A stretch of 64,000 bases of DNA from Pseudomonas triticicola. Lineage in GTDB: Bacteria; Pseudomonadota; Gammaproteobacteria; Pseudomonadales; Pseudomonadaceae. The DNA is taken from assembly GCF_019145375.1 (NCBI RefSeq), contig NZ_JAHSTX010000001.1, positions 1,649,001-1,713,000 on the forward strand, written 5' to 3'. A program made the position numbers and the translations under genes. Under the pieces are notes generated by a model, which saw only the letters and a program-made list of their open reading frames with translations, had not been told where the DNA came from and did not search any database. Position 1 is the first letter of the stretch. Each line of letters starts with the position of its first letter. Shown here piece after piece: positions 8,466 through 16,791 of this stretch.

Positions 8466-8492
8466 TGAGCCCGCACAAGGATGAGCGGGCAT
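8466..8492. terminator. Possible bidirectional hairpin between convergent genes
   Basis: The short stem GCCCGC (8469-8474) / GCGGGC (8485-8490) lies in the 45-base gap between the GNAT gene and the convergent hypothetical gene. There is no strong T-run, so termination is only suggested. Confidence 0.35.
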
Positions 8493-8504
8493 CATCAGCA
8501 GATC

Positions 8505-9032
8505 TTACGCCTTTGCCTTCAGGCCTTTGTCGGAAGGAACTGCCGCATTGCCTTCGCCATAGGTCTTGAGATTCTGCAGAACGTAAATGGCTTTCTTGAA
8601 TTCGGGAATCAGGCTCTTGCCGTAGTAATTGCCATTGAGACTGTTGGTCTGGATGGCATCGAGCTGCGTGGCGAAATATTCCAGCGCGTTGAACTTCGCC
8701 TCCGGGTCTTTCTGCACGCCGAAGCGGTCGAATTTGTCGCCGGCATTGAGCAAGGTGATCGAGGTGATCTCGGAAATCAGGCCGCGCCCGCGCAGGAATT
8801 CGCTGAGGTTGCCCAACTGCTTGACGGAAACGTTGGCCGGGTCGAAGCCCTTGATCTGCTTGCGCAGCCCCTGCTTATCCATCTCAGCGACGTTCAACGC
8901 GTTCGGATCATTGCCGACCAGCGTCAGCATCTGCTGCACCTTGACGCTCTGCGAAACCTGTTTCTTCGCCCCGGTATCACGGACCATTACGCCCGCCTTG
9001 CTTTCCCAGGCGCCGGTATAGCCGATCGTCAT
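8505..9032 (-). CDS. Hypothetical protein of 175 residues
   Basis: The start is the ATG at 9030-9032, preceded by AGGAATCCTCGC. The protein is soluble, has no signal peptide or transmembrane segment and is lysine-rich near the end (SDKGLKAKA). The middle (about residues 45-110) looks helical, with KQGLRKQIKGFDPANVSVKQ and SEFLRGRGLISE; the rest is mixed. I do not recognise a family or catalytic motif. It stands alone between a convergent GNAT gene and a divergent chemoreceptor gene. The ribosome site and codon use make it a credible gene of unknown function. Confidence 0.6.
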   Translation of the reverse strand: MTIGYTGAWESKAGVMVRDTGAKKQVSQSVKVQQMLTLVGNDPNALNVAEMDKQGLRKQIKGFDPANVSVKQLGNLSEFLRGRGLISEITSITLLNAGDKFDRFGVQKDPEAKFNALEYFATQLDAIQTNSLNGNYYGKSLIPEFKKAIYVLQNLKTYGEGNAAVPSDKGLKAKA

Positions 9033-9386
9033 GCGAGGATTCCTTGTGCAATGAGCATGAAATGTCCTTGTTCCAACAAACTGAATGGGCGCAAGTATCG
9101 GCCGCTTCGCCTGATCCAACCAACCCCTTTGTGCGCTATTTTACAAATCTCGTACATTCATGACACCGAGCTCAAGGCCCGCAAACATTGCTTCAGAGCC
9201 GTCATCATGATGTAACAACTGTGGCGATTGCTGCAGATGTACCAATCCCGATACCAACCGGTCATCGCCCAGGGTTCTTTCGGCACGCAAGTACCTAAAG
9301 CTTCCGCCCGTAACGACGATACGCTGTGATACCCGCCCTGTTTTATTCCTGCCCTCCAACAAAAAAGCCGCTCAAGGATCAGTTCC
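9033..9386. other. Intergenic region upstream of the chemoreceptor gene
   Basis: This 354-base region is AT-richer than its surroundings, for example around 9135-9170 (ttttacaaatctcgtacatt), and must carry the divergent promoters of the hypothetical and chemoreceptor genes. CAAGGATCAG just before 9387 gives the chemoreceptor a modest ribosome site. No gene, repeat or named operator is supported. Confidence 0.4.
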
Positions 9387-11378
9387 ATGCCCGCACTGCG
9401 CACTATTCAGGCTCGCTACACGCTGTTTCTGATTCTGTTCATCCTGTTGTTGTCCGTGCTGACCGTGGTCGGCATCAGCCAACTGGTCGCACCAACCCTG
9501 CGCGATACCGAAGAGAAGGTCGTGCTCAACCGCATCGCCGAAGTCGCCGTGCAGATTCAGGGCGAACTGAACAAGGTGCAGGCGCAGCAACGCAGCATCA
9601 CCCAGACCATCCCCCTGCTCGACAGCGCCGCCATCGACGTGGTGCTGCCAGGGCTGGTGGATCAGTACGGCGAACTGAAAGTCTTTGGCGGCGGTATCTG
9701 GCCATTGCCCGGCCAGCGCGAAGCCGGGCGCAACAAGTTCAGCACCTTCTGGCACCGGGATGCCTCGGGTCAGCTCAAGGTCAATACGTTCTGGAACAGC
9801 GACGCCGCACCGAACTACTACGACCAGAGCTGGCACAAGGGCGGCATGGCCACCCCGCGAGGTCAGTGCGCGTGGGCCGCTGCCTATAAGGACGACGCCA
9901 GTGCCGAGCCGCGCACCAACTGCGCCATGGCCATCTACAAGAACGGCAGTGCCTGGGGCGTTTCGACCATCGACGTGACCCTGGGCTTCTTCAACGACCT
10001 GGTGGCGCGCAAGGAAAAAGACCTCAACGCCGAAATGCTCATCGTTGAGGCTGACGGCAAGATCATCAGTAACAGCTCGCGCATCAGCGGTCCGATCGTG
10101 CTGAAGAACATCAGCGAACTGGCGGCCAGCTCGACCTTCATCAATCAGATCAAGACCGGCCTGCAGAACCGCGATAAAGCGCAACGCGTCGAGTTCGACA
10201 ACAACGGTGAAGACGCTACATTCTTCATGCGGCCTATCGAGGGCACACCGTGGTTCCTCGCCACTGCCCTGCCGACCAAGATGCTCACCGCCCAGCGTGA
10301 CGATGTGCTCCACAGCCTTAGCCTGATCCAGATTCCGCTGGTGATCCTGCTGGTGCTGTTGCAGGTTTACGCGATTCGCAAACTGGTACAGCGCATGAAG
10401 GCTCTGAAAGCCAACATTGATTCACTGTCCAGCGGTGACGCCGACCTGACCCGCCGCATCACCATTCGCGCTGAGGACGAACTGGGCGCCATCGGCCATT
10501 CGGTCAACACCTTCATCGTCTATTTGCAGAACATGATCGGCGAAGTCACCCAGGCCACCGGTGCCATGGCGTCCAGCCTCGATAATCTGCAACGCACTTC
10601 CGCGCACACCAGCCAGATTCTGCTGCGTCACGCCTCGGAAACCGACCAGACCGTCACCGCCATTACCGAAATGAGCTCCACCGCTGAAAGCGTGGCGCAG
10701 AATGCCGCTGAAACCGCTGCGTTCACCCAGCGCGCCAATGAAAACGCCGATCGCTCGCGCGTCGTGGTGGGTGAAGCGACCAACAGCGTGGTCGCGCTGA
10801 TCGACGAAGTGGCCAGCGCTACACACAAAGTTGAAAACATGCAGCAGGACGCTCAGCGCATCACCGAGATCCTCGGCGTGATCGGGGCGATTGCCGGGCA
10901 GACCAACCTGCTCGCCCTCAACGCGGCGATTGAGGCGGCGCGTGCCGGTGAACAGGGTCGCGGCTTTGCGGTGGTGGCGGATGAAGTCCGCGCCCTCGCC
11001 GCCCGCACTCAGGCCAGCACTTCGGAAATCAACGAAATGTTGACCCGTCTGACCCAAGGCGTGAGCTCCTCGGTCAGTGCCATGGAAAACACCCAGGCCA
11101 GTTGCCAGTCCGCCGCTGACGCCACCGCCCGAGTCAACTCGGGGCTGGACGAAATGGCCGGTTCGGTCAGCCACATCAACAGCCTCAGCACGCAGATCGC
11201 CACCGCCGCCGAACAGCAAAGCGCAGTGACCGAAGAGATCAACCGCAGCATGGTGCAGATCCGCCACATGGTCGATGAACTGGTGCAGAGCGGCCAGGCC
11301 AGCGAGCTCAATACCCGCCAGTTGCTCGAAGCCAACAGCCGCGTGAGCGCGATCATGGGGCGGTTCAAGGTTGTTTGA
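9387..11378 (+). CDS. Methyl-accepting chemotaxis protein (Cache-HAMP-MCP signal)
   Basis: This 663-residue transmembrane chemoreceptor has TM1 at about residues 11-33 ([20 protein letters not shown]). A periplasmic domain of about 270 residues follows, consistent with a double Cache ligand-binding fold ([20 protein letters not shown] near its middle). TM2 lies at about 305-327, then a HAMP linker with [12 protein letters not shown]. The cytoplasmic signalling hairpin is clear: [20 protein letters not shown], then [16 protein letters not shown]. It would signal to CheA/CheW and be methylated at flanking Glu/Gln residues. The ligand cannot be predicted from the motifs visible. The gene is monocistronic and is followed by a REPIN. 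Confidence 0.93.
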   Translation: MPALRTIQARYTLFLILFILLLSVLTVVGISQLVAPTLRDTEEKVVLNRIAEVAVQIQGELNKVQAQQRSITQTIPLLDSAAIDVVLPGLVDQYGELKVFGGGIWPLPGQREAGRNKFSTFWHRDASGQLKVNTFWNSDAAPNYYDQSWHKGGMATPRGQCAWAAAYKDDASAEPRTNCAMAIYKNGSAWGVSTIDVTLGFFNDLVARKEKDLNAEMLIVEADGKIISNSSRISGPIVLKNISELAASSTFINQIKTGLQNRDKAQRVEFDNNGEDATFFMRPIEGTPWFLATALPTKMLTAQRDDVLHSLSLIQIPLVILLVLLQVYAIRKLVQRMKALKANIDSLSSGDADLTRRITIRAEDELGAIGHSVNTFIVYLQNMIGEVTQATGAMASSLDNLQRTSAHTSQILLRHASETDQTVTAITEMSSTAESVAQNAAETAAFTQRANENADRSRVVVGEATNSVVALIDEVASATHKVENMQQDAQRITEILGVIGAIAGQTNLLALNAAIEAARAGEQGRGFAVVADEVRALAARTQASTSEINEMLTRLTQGVSSSVSAMENTQASCQSAADATARVNSGLDEMAGSVSHINSLSTQIATAAEQQSAVTEEINRSMVQIRHMVDELVQSGQASELNTRQLLEANSRVSAIMGRFKVV

Positions 11379-11420
11379 GCCAACCGCGACCACGGGGATT
11401 TTGGCCTTTACACCAATCCC

Positions 11421-11511
11421 CTGTGGGAGCGAGCCTGCTCGCGTAAGCGATTTTTCAGTCACTGTGTCTGCGGCTGGTCAACCGCACTCGCGAGCAGACT
11501 CACTCCTACAA
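11421..11511. repeat. REPIN (paired REP palindromes)
   Basis: An intact REP (CTGTGGGAGCGAGCCTGCTC plus GCG) near 11421-11443 is followed by an inverted, mutated copy ending near 11511 (CTCGCGAGCAGACTCACTCC). This arrangement is a REP doublet forming hairpins 3' of the chemoreceptor gene. A third degenerate fragment (GTAGGAGCGGGA) lies at about 11553. Confidence 0.85.
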
Positions 11512-11618
11512 TGGTTCGGGTATTTTGTAGCAACTGGAAACACTCAGTTGATGTAGGAGCGGGAAAACAGGTCAAAATGCGTTCTTGCTGACCTTCACCG
11601 AGTCGAGAGCCCATTCCC

Positions 11619-12065
11619 ATGCGAAGCCAACTGCGTCTGCTCGCCCTGAGCGCCCTGTTCACCTCCTCCCTGGCGCAAGCCGCCGATTTGATCCCGATCG
11701 AAGTGCACCGCGATGCCAATTGCGGCTGCTGCAAGAAGTGGATCAGCCATCTCGAAGCCAATGGCTTCAAAGTCGAAGATCACGTCGAAAGCGACATGAG
11801 CAGCTTTAAACAGCAGCACGGCGTACCACCGCGTCTGGCGTCCTGCCACACGGCGATCATCAATGGCAAATTCGTTGAAGGTCACGTGCCGGCCGATCAG
11901 GTGCTCGCGTTGAGCAAGCGTGACGATCTGCTGGGTGTGGCTGCACCGGGCATGCCTATGGGCTCGCCGGGCATGGAAATGGACGGCATGAGCGATGCGT
12001 ACCAAGTGATCGGCCTGAAGAAGGACGGCGCTGACGTGGTAGTGGCGGAATACCCGGCCCGTTGA
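11619..12065 (+). CDS. Periplasmic DUF411 metal-binding protein
   Basis: This 148-residue protein has a cleavable-looking signal peptide (residues 1-21, ending SLAQA). The DUF411 core follows: VHRDANCGCCKKWISHLEANG with a Cys-x-Cys-Cys cluster, PRLASCHTAIINGKFVEGHVP and a third Cys. DUF411 proteins are often encoded beside copper-resistance genes and are thought to bind metal, but no reaction is established. The C-terminal part carries a methionine-rich run (GMPMGSPGMEMDGM, about residues 110-123), a typical Cu(I)-binding composition that supports a copper role by inference. Its stop codon overlaps the start of the next gene (TGATG), so the two are probably co-translated. Confidence 0.8.
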   Translation: MRSQLRLLALSALFTSSLAQAADLIPIEVHRDANCGCCKKWISHLEANGFKVEDHVESDMSSFKQQHGVPPRLASCHTAIINGKFVEGHVPADQVLALSKRDDLLGVAAPGMPMGSPGMEMDGMSDAYQVIGLKKDGADVVVAEYPAR

Positions 12066-12499
12066 TGGGGGCAGCCTACTTCGGCCTGTTCTTTGCTGCG
12101 TTTGGTGCGGCAACTTTGTTGCCACTGCAATCCGAGGCGCTGCTGGTCGGCCTGATCGTCAGCGAGCGTTACTGGCTGTGGGGTTTGCTCGCGGTAGCGA
12201 CGCTGGGCAACGTGCTCGGCTCGCTGGTCAACTGGTGGCTGGGCCGTGGCATCGAGCGGTTTCAGGATCGACGCTGGTTCCCGGTCAGCCCTGAGCACAT
12301 GGCCAAGGCGCGCAAGCACTACGAGCGCTATGGGCATTGGTCGCTGCTGCTCAGTTGGCTGCCGGTGATTGGCGATCCGCTGACCTTGATTGCCGGCGTC
12401 ATGCGCGAACCGCTCGGGCGCTTTCTGTTGATCGTGACGCTGGCCAAAGGCGCACGCTATGGCGTGCTGGCCTTGCTGACCCTCGGCTGGCTCGGTTGA
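12065..12499 (+). CDS. YqaA/DedA-superfamily inner-membrane protein
   Basis: The protein has 144 residues, counted from the ATG at 12065 that shares its A with the upstream TGA. Hydrophobic segments and the sequences LLPLQSEALLVG, LGNVLGSLVNWWLGRG and LSWLPVIGDPLTLIAGVMR match the small YqaA branch of the DedA/SNARE-associated family, integral membrane proteins linked to lipid flipping and membrane homeostasis. The coupling to the DUF411 metal protein suggests a joint envelope or metal-stress function, but that is inference. Confidence 0.8.
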   Translation: MGAAYFGLFFAAFGAATLLPLQSEALLVGLIVSERYWLWGLLAVATLGNVLGSLVNWWLGRGIERFQDRRWFPVSPEHMAKARKHYERYGHWSLLLSWLPVIGDPLTLIAGVMREPLGRFLLIVTLAKGARYGVLALLTLGWLG

Positions 12500-12585
12500 A
12501 CCAACCTTCGCTGCGATTGCCTTTGTTTAACGTCGGCGTAATCCCGACCTTCCAGAGTCGGCCAATTTTCAAGGAGTTAGTGCTT

Positions 12586-13632
12586 ATGTCCGTCACGCTT
12601 TCCCGCTGGCTGCCCGGCCTCGTCCTCAGCGCTGCCCTGCCATTAATGGCGCAAGCGGCCACTGAAACCGCCCCCGCCGAAGGGCCTGCCTATGGCCCGG
12701 AGCTGCAAGGCTTCCAATATCCCTACACGCTTAAACACTTCGCCTTCGAATCCCAGGGTCAGAAGCTGCAAATGGGTTACATGGACGTCGCCGCCAATGG
12801 CAAGGCCAACGGCCGCACCGTGGTGCTGATGCACGGCAAGAATTTCTGCGCGGCGACCTGGGACAGTTCGATCAAGGCCTTGAGCGATGCCGGCTACCGC
12901 GTGATTGCGCCGGATCAGATCGGCTTCTGCACCTCCAGCAAACCTGCGCACTATCAATACAGCTTCCAGCAACTGGCGACCAACACCCAGCAATTGCTCA
13001 AGGCGTTGGGCATTCAGAAAGCCACTGTGCTCGGCCACTCCACCGGCGGCATGCTCGCCACCCGTTATGCGCTGCTGTTCCCGGAGCAGGTCGATCAATT
13101 GGCGATGGTCAACCCGATCGGTCTGGAAGACTGGAAAGCCCTCGGCGTTCCGTATCGCACCGTCGATCAGTGGTATCAGCGTGAGTTGAAGGTCACGGCC
13201 AAGGGCATTCGCGACTATGAGCGCACCACCTATTACGATGGCCGCTGGAAGCCCGAATTCGATCGCTGGGTCGACATGCTCGCCGGTCTGAGCAAAGGTC
13301 CGGGCAAGACCCAGGTCGCGTGGAACTCGGCGCTGATCTACGACATGATCTTCACCCAGCCGGTCTACTACGAGTTCAAGGATCTGAAAATGCCGACCCT
13401 GCTGCTGATCGGCACCTCCGACACCACTGCCATCGGCAAAGACCTCGCACCGCCGGAAGTGAAAGCGAAAATCGGCCACTACGAGGTGCTCGGCAAACAG
13501 GTCGCCAAGCTGATTCCGCAGTCGACGCTGATTGAATTCCCGGGCATGGGTCATGCGCCGCAAATGGAAGAACCGGCAAAATTCCATCAGGCGCTGCTCG
13601 GCTGGCTGGGCAAGACTCCTTCCGCTCCTTGA
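12586..13632 (+). CDS. Exported alpha/beta-fold hydrolase
   Basis: This 348-residue protein has its ATG at 12586 with AAGGAG at 12571-12576. A signal peptide ends at about residue 25 (LPLMAQA). Typical alpha/beta hydrolase features follow: VVLMHGKNFCAATWD is the oxyanion-hole strand, GHSTGGM carries the predicted nucleophile Ser152, an LLLIGTSDTTAIG strand holds the acidic residue, and MGHAPQMEEP carries the catalytic His. It should be a periplasmic or secreted esterase, lipase or amidase; the substrate is unknown. The next gene follows after 12 bases and could be co-transcribed. Confidence 0.85.
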   Translation: MSVTLSRWLPGLVLSAALPLMAQAATETAPAEGPAYGPELQGFQYPYTLKHFAFESQGQKLQMGYMDVAANGKANGRTVVLMHGKNFCAATWDSSIKALSDAGYRVIAPDQIGFCTSSKPAHYQYSFQQLATNTQQLLKALGIQKATVLGHSTGGMLATRYALLFPEQVDQLAMVNPIGLEDWKALGVPYRTVDQWYQRELKVTAKGIRDYERTTYYDGRWKPEFDRWVDMLAGLSKGPGKTQVAWNSALIYDMIFTQPVYYEFKDLKMPTLLLIGTSDTTAIGKDLAPPEVKAKIGHYEVLGKQVAKLIPQSTLIEFPGMGHAPQMEEPAKFHQALLGWLGKTPSAP

Positions 13633-13644
13633 TGAGGTAAGCCA

Positions 13645-14598
13645 ATGACGGTGCAGATTGCAGTGATCGATGACTGGCAGGACGTGGCTCGCGACGTGGT
13701 CGACTGGTCCGTGCTGGAGAGCATCGGTGAAGTGACCTTCGTGCATGATTACCCGGCCGACAACGCGACACTGGCCGAGCGCCTCGGCCAGTACGAGGTG
13801 ATCTGCGTCATGCGCGAACGCACGCGTTTCGACGCCGACTTGCTCGGACGCTTGCCCAATTTGAAGTTGCTGGTCACCGGCGGCATGCGCAATGCGGCGC
13901 TGGACATGCCGGCCGCTGCAGCGCTGGGCATCAAGGTCTGCGGCACCGACAGTTACAAACACGCCGCGCCGGAACTGACCTGGGCGCTGATCATGGCGGC
14001 CACCCGTGATCTGGTGAAGGAAGCCAATGCCCTGCGCGCCGGCCAGTGGCAACAGGGCCTCTGCGGCGACCTGCATGGCAAGACCCTGGGTATTCTCGGT
14101 TTGGGCAGCATCGGCCAGCGGGTCGCGCAGTTCGGCCAGGTGTTCGGCATGCGGGTAATCGCCTGGAGCGAAAACCTCACCGCCGAACGCGCGGAACAGG
14201 CCGGCGTGACGTATGTCAGCAAGCAGCAATTGTTCGAACAGGCCGACGTGCTGTCGGTGCATCTGGTGCTCAGCGAACGCAGTCGCGGTCTGGTCGATGC
14301 CCAGGCGCTGGAGTGGATGAAACCGAGCGCGCTGCTGGTCAACACTGCTCGCGGTCCGATCGTCGATGAAGCGGCGCTGATCAAGGCGCTACAGAAACGG
14401 CGCATTGCTGGGGCGGCGCTGGACGTGTTCGAGCAAGAGCCTTTGCCGGCCCTGCACCCGTTTCGCACGCTCGACAATGTCCTGGCTACCCCCCATGTGG
14501 GCTATGTCAGTCGGCAGAATTACGAACAGTTCTTCCGGCAGATGATCGAGGATATTCAGGGTTGGGCAGCTGGGGAGCCGGTGCGTCTGTTGAATTGA
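13645..14598 (+). CDS. D-2-hydroxyacid dehydrogenase
   Basis: This 317-residue protein starts at an ATG preceded by GAGGTAAGCCA. It is a D-isomer-specific 2-hydroxyacid dehydrogenase of the phosphoglycerate/glyoxylate reductase type. Visible features are the Rossmann motif ILGLGSIGQRVAQFG (about residues 150-164), the NTARGPIVDEAAL segment with the active-site Arg nearby, and TPHVGYVSRQN with the catalytic His. It should interconvert a 2-oxoacid and a D-2-hydroxyacid with NAD(P)H in the cytoplasm. Substrate identity cannot be inferred. It lies 12 bases after the hydrolase gene and may share its transcript. Confidence 0.87.
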   Translation: MTVQIAVIDDWQDVARDVVDWSVLESIGEVTFVHDYPADNATLAERLGQYEVICVMRERTRFDADLLGRLPNLKLLVTGGMRNAALDMPAAAALGIKVCGTDSYKHAAPELTWALIMAATRDLVKEANALRAGQWQQGLCGDLHGKTLGILGLGSIGQRVAQFGQVFGMRVIAWSENLTAERAEQAGVTYVSKQQLFEQADVLSVHLVLSERSRGLVDAQALEWMKPSALLVNTARGPIVDEAALIKALQKRRIAGAALDVFEQEPLPALHPFRTLDNVLATPHVGYVSRQNYEQFFRQMIEDIQGWAAGEPVRLLN

Positions 14599-14636
14599 TT
14601 CCATCACTTTAAAGTTGAGTTGCTGCAACCGCCCTC

Positions 14637-14703
14637 TTCGCGAGCAGGCTCGCTCCCACAGGTTGTACACGTTCCAATGTGGGAGCGAGCCTGCTCGCGA
14701 AGG
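14637..14703. repeat. REPIN, short-spaced
   Basis: Two near-perfect REP copies face each other: TTCGCGAGCAGGCTCGCTCC at 14638 and its inverse GTGGGAGCGAGCCTGCTCGC near 14679-14698, with about 17 bases between them. It sits between the dehydrogenase gene and the glgA promoter region. Confidence 0.88.
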
Positions 14704-14925
14704 GTCATTTCAGGTACCACGCTGAAATACCCTCGCACCACAACGGTGCAACCCGCCCATCCCCTAGCACAAAACCGTGACTACCCAGTCACCGTTTTAG
14801 CCCACTCCGACCGAAAAACATGCCCTTCGTCGGAGCGTTTCCCCTCCTGAACCCTCGCTAACATTCCGACACAACCGATTGTCGAACAATTTACCCATTT
14901 GCCCCGACCCGCTCTAGGATCTGGC

Positions 14926-14932
14926 CTAGACT
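14926..14932 (+). promoter_or_regulatory. Possible RpoS-type -10 element upstream of glgA
   Basis: CCTAGACT around 14925-14932 resembles the C-preceded RpoS -10 (CTATACT) with one mismatch. No well-spaced -35 is seen, as expected for some RpoS promoters. Stress control of this operon is known in relatives, but this site is only a guess. Confidence 0.22.
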
Positions 14933-15187
14933 CATTTTTCAGTGGCCAAACCACTCGGTCATACCGACGAAAAAAAGTCGAAACTTTTGCTTCACGCCAC
15001 AGGTCATCAGAACAACTGGGCGAAAGCGACTGGTGTAATCCTTGCAACGGCCTCACCACCCATTCTGCTTGCGCGTGTTGGGTCAGCATTTGCTCACCGA
15101 TGCGTGGCGCCTTTGCGCCCGGCCACAGGACTTGGCCACGAAACAGCTTGTTCGAGACAAGAATCAGATCACACACGGGAGATACAT

Positions 15188-16774
15188 ATGATCAGTGCGG
15201 CATTGGATATTCAGGGAGAGCGTGCTCACCAGTCGCTTGGAGAATCGAGCACCATCAGTGTTCCCGGCAGCCGACAGATCAACGTACCCGGCACCAAGAC
15301 GCTTGCTCCGGTAGCAAGCCAGAATCCCAACAAGAAAAAAGTGTTGTTTGTGACTTCGGAAATCGCCGATCTGGTCAAGACCGGCGGCCTCGGTGACGTC
15401 TCCGCCGCCCTGCCCCGGGCCATGGCCCATCTGCATGATGTGCGGGTGCTGATCCCCGGTTATCCGCAAGTGGTGCACAGCGAAAACCCGATTCACATCA
15501 TCGGCGAGCTGGGTGGCCACGCTGCGCTGCCACCTTGCAAGATCGGACGCATGGACATGCCCGATGGCCTGGTGATCTACGTGTTGATCTGCCCTGAACT
15601 CTACGAGCGTGAAGGTGGCCCTTACGGCGCCAACAACGGTCGCGATTGGCCGGACAACCATATCCGCTTCGCCCGTCTCGGCCTGGCCGCTGCCGACATC
15701 GCCGCCAACCTTGCGCAAATCCACTGGCGCCCGGATCTGGTGCACGCCCATGACTGGCCGGCTGGCCTCGCGCCCGCTTACATGCACTGGCGCGGGCAGC
15801 GCACGCCAACCCTGTTCACCATTCACAACCTTGCCTACCAGGGCGTGACCAGCCTCGGTTCCTGCCCGGAGCTGGGGATTCCCACCCATGCCCTGCAACA
15901 GGAAGGCATGGAGTTCTACGGCAAGATGTCGTTCCTCAAGGCCGGCATGGCCTATTCGAGCCACATCACCACGGTCAGCGCGACGTATGCGCAAGAAATC
16001 ACCACCCCGGACTTCGGCTGTGGCCTCGACGGTTTCCTTGCCGCCAAGACCCAGCAAGGCCTGCTCAGCGGCATCCCGAACGGCATCGACGAAAGCTGGG
16101 ATTCGGCGACCGACCCGCACCTGTTTGCCCCGTTCGCCATCGGCGACTGGGAAGGCAAAGCGGTCAACGCCGCCCACGTCCGTGAGCTGTTCGGCCTGAA
16201 TGACTCTACCGGCCCACTGTTCGCCGTGGTTTCGCGCCTGGTCTATCAGAAAGGGCTCGACCTCACCGAAGCGGTGTCCGAGTTCATCGTGCAGAACGGT
16301 GGCCAGATCGCGATCATCGGTCGCGGCGAGCCGGAAGAAGAGCAAGCCATGCGTGAACTGGCCCTGCGCTTTCCTGGCCAGATCGGCGTGCGCATCGGCT
16401 TCAACGAAACCGATGCCCGACGCATGTTCGCCGGCAGCGATTTCCTCTTGATGCCTTCGCGTTACGAGCCTTGCGGCTTGAGCCAGATGTACGCCCAGCG
16501 TTTCGGCTCGCTGCCGGTCGCGCGCAACACCGGCGGTCTGGCCGACACCATCGAAAACGGCGTCACCGGTTTCCTCTTCGATGAGTCCACCGTTGATAGC
16601 TATAAAGAAGCCCTGAGCCGCGCGTTCAAAGTCTTCGCCTTCCCGGAATTGCTCAACGCCATGCGTTGCCGCGCCATGGCTGCACCGTTCAACTGGAGCA
16701 AAGCGGTTGAACCGTACGCCGAACTTTACGAACAACTGGTCGCCAAGGCGTTGGGTAAAGCCAGCCACAAATAA
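15188..16774 (+). CDS. glgA: Glycogen synthase GlgA (GT5)
   Basis: The protein has 528 residues, counted from the ATG at 15188 (CGGGAGATACAT upstream). An unusual N-terminal tail of about 48 residues precedes the GT5 core, which begins KKKVLFVTSEIADL. The ADP-glucose-binding motif KTGGLGD is at residues 64-70. The catalytic C-terminal half contains VSRLVYQKGLDL and PSRYEPCGLSQMYAQRFG. GlgA elongates alpha-1,4-glucan from ADP-glucose. No glgC (ADP-glucose pyrophosphorylase) is in this window, so the donor must come from elsewhere or differ. It is the first gene of the operon that continues through treZ, malQ and treY, the same order as around PA2165-PA2160 of P. aeruginosa, which links it to osmotic and desiccation tolerance. 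Confidence 0.92.
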   Translation: MISAALDIQGERAHQSLGESSTISVPGSRQINVPGTKTLAPVASQNPNKKKVLFVTSEIADLVKTGGLGDVSAALPRAMAHLHDVRVLIPGYPQVVHSENPIHIIGELGGHAALPPCKIGRMDMPDGLVIYVLICPELYEREGGPYGANNGRDWPDNHIRFARLGLAAADIAANLAQIHWRPDLVHAHDWPAGLAPAYMHWRGQRTPTLFTIHNLAYQGVTSLGSCPELGIPTHALQQEGMEFYGKMSFLKAGMAYSSHITTVSATYAQEITTPDFGCGLDGFLAAKTQQGLLSGIPNGIDESWDSATDPHLFAPFAIGDWEGKAVNAAHVRELFGLNDSTGPLFAVVSRLVYQKGLDLTEAVSEFIVQNGGQIAIIGRGEPEEEQAMRELALRFPGQIGVRIGFNETDARRMFAGSDFLLMPSRYEPCGLSQMYAQRFGSLPVARNTGGLADTIENGVTGFLFDESTVDSYKEALSRAFKVFAFPELLNAMRCRAMAAPFNWSKAVEPYAELYEQLVAKALGKASHK

Positions 16775-16791
16775 CCAGGGAGTTGCAGAAA

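Larger units (their letters stand above)
14599..15187. other. Long upstream region of the glgA operon
   Basis: This 589-base non-coding stretch holds a REPIN at 14637-14703, an AT-richer block at 14880-15000 and presumably the promoter of the glgA-treZ-malQ-treY operon. An open frame continues upstream of glgA to 14942, but I rejected it as coding because it lacks a ribosome site and homology to glycogen synthases. No other gene is supported. Confidence 0.5.

Noticed and set aside
14840..14875. AlgU promoter upstream of glgA (GAACCC followed by TCCGA)
   Set aside because: Only 10 bases separate the two boxes instead of 16-17, and the -35 box has two mismatches.
14942..15187. Longer N-terminus for GlgA
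   Set aside because: The frame is open, but there is no ribosome site at the far start, the composition is unlike coding sequence, and GGGAGA precedes the ATG at 15188.
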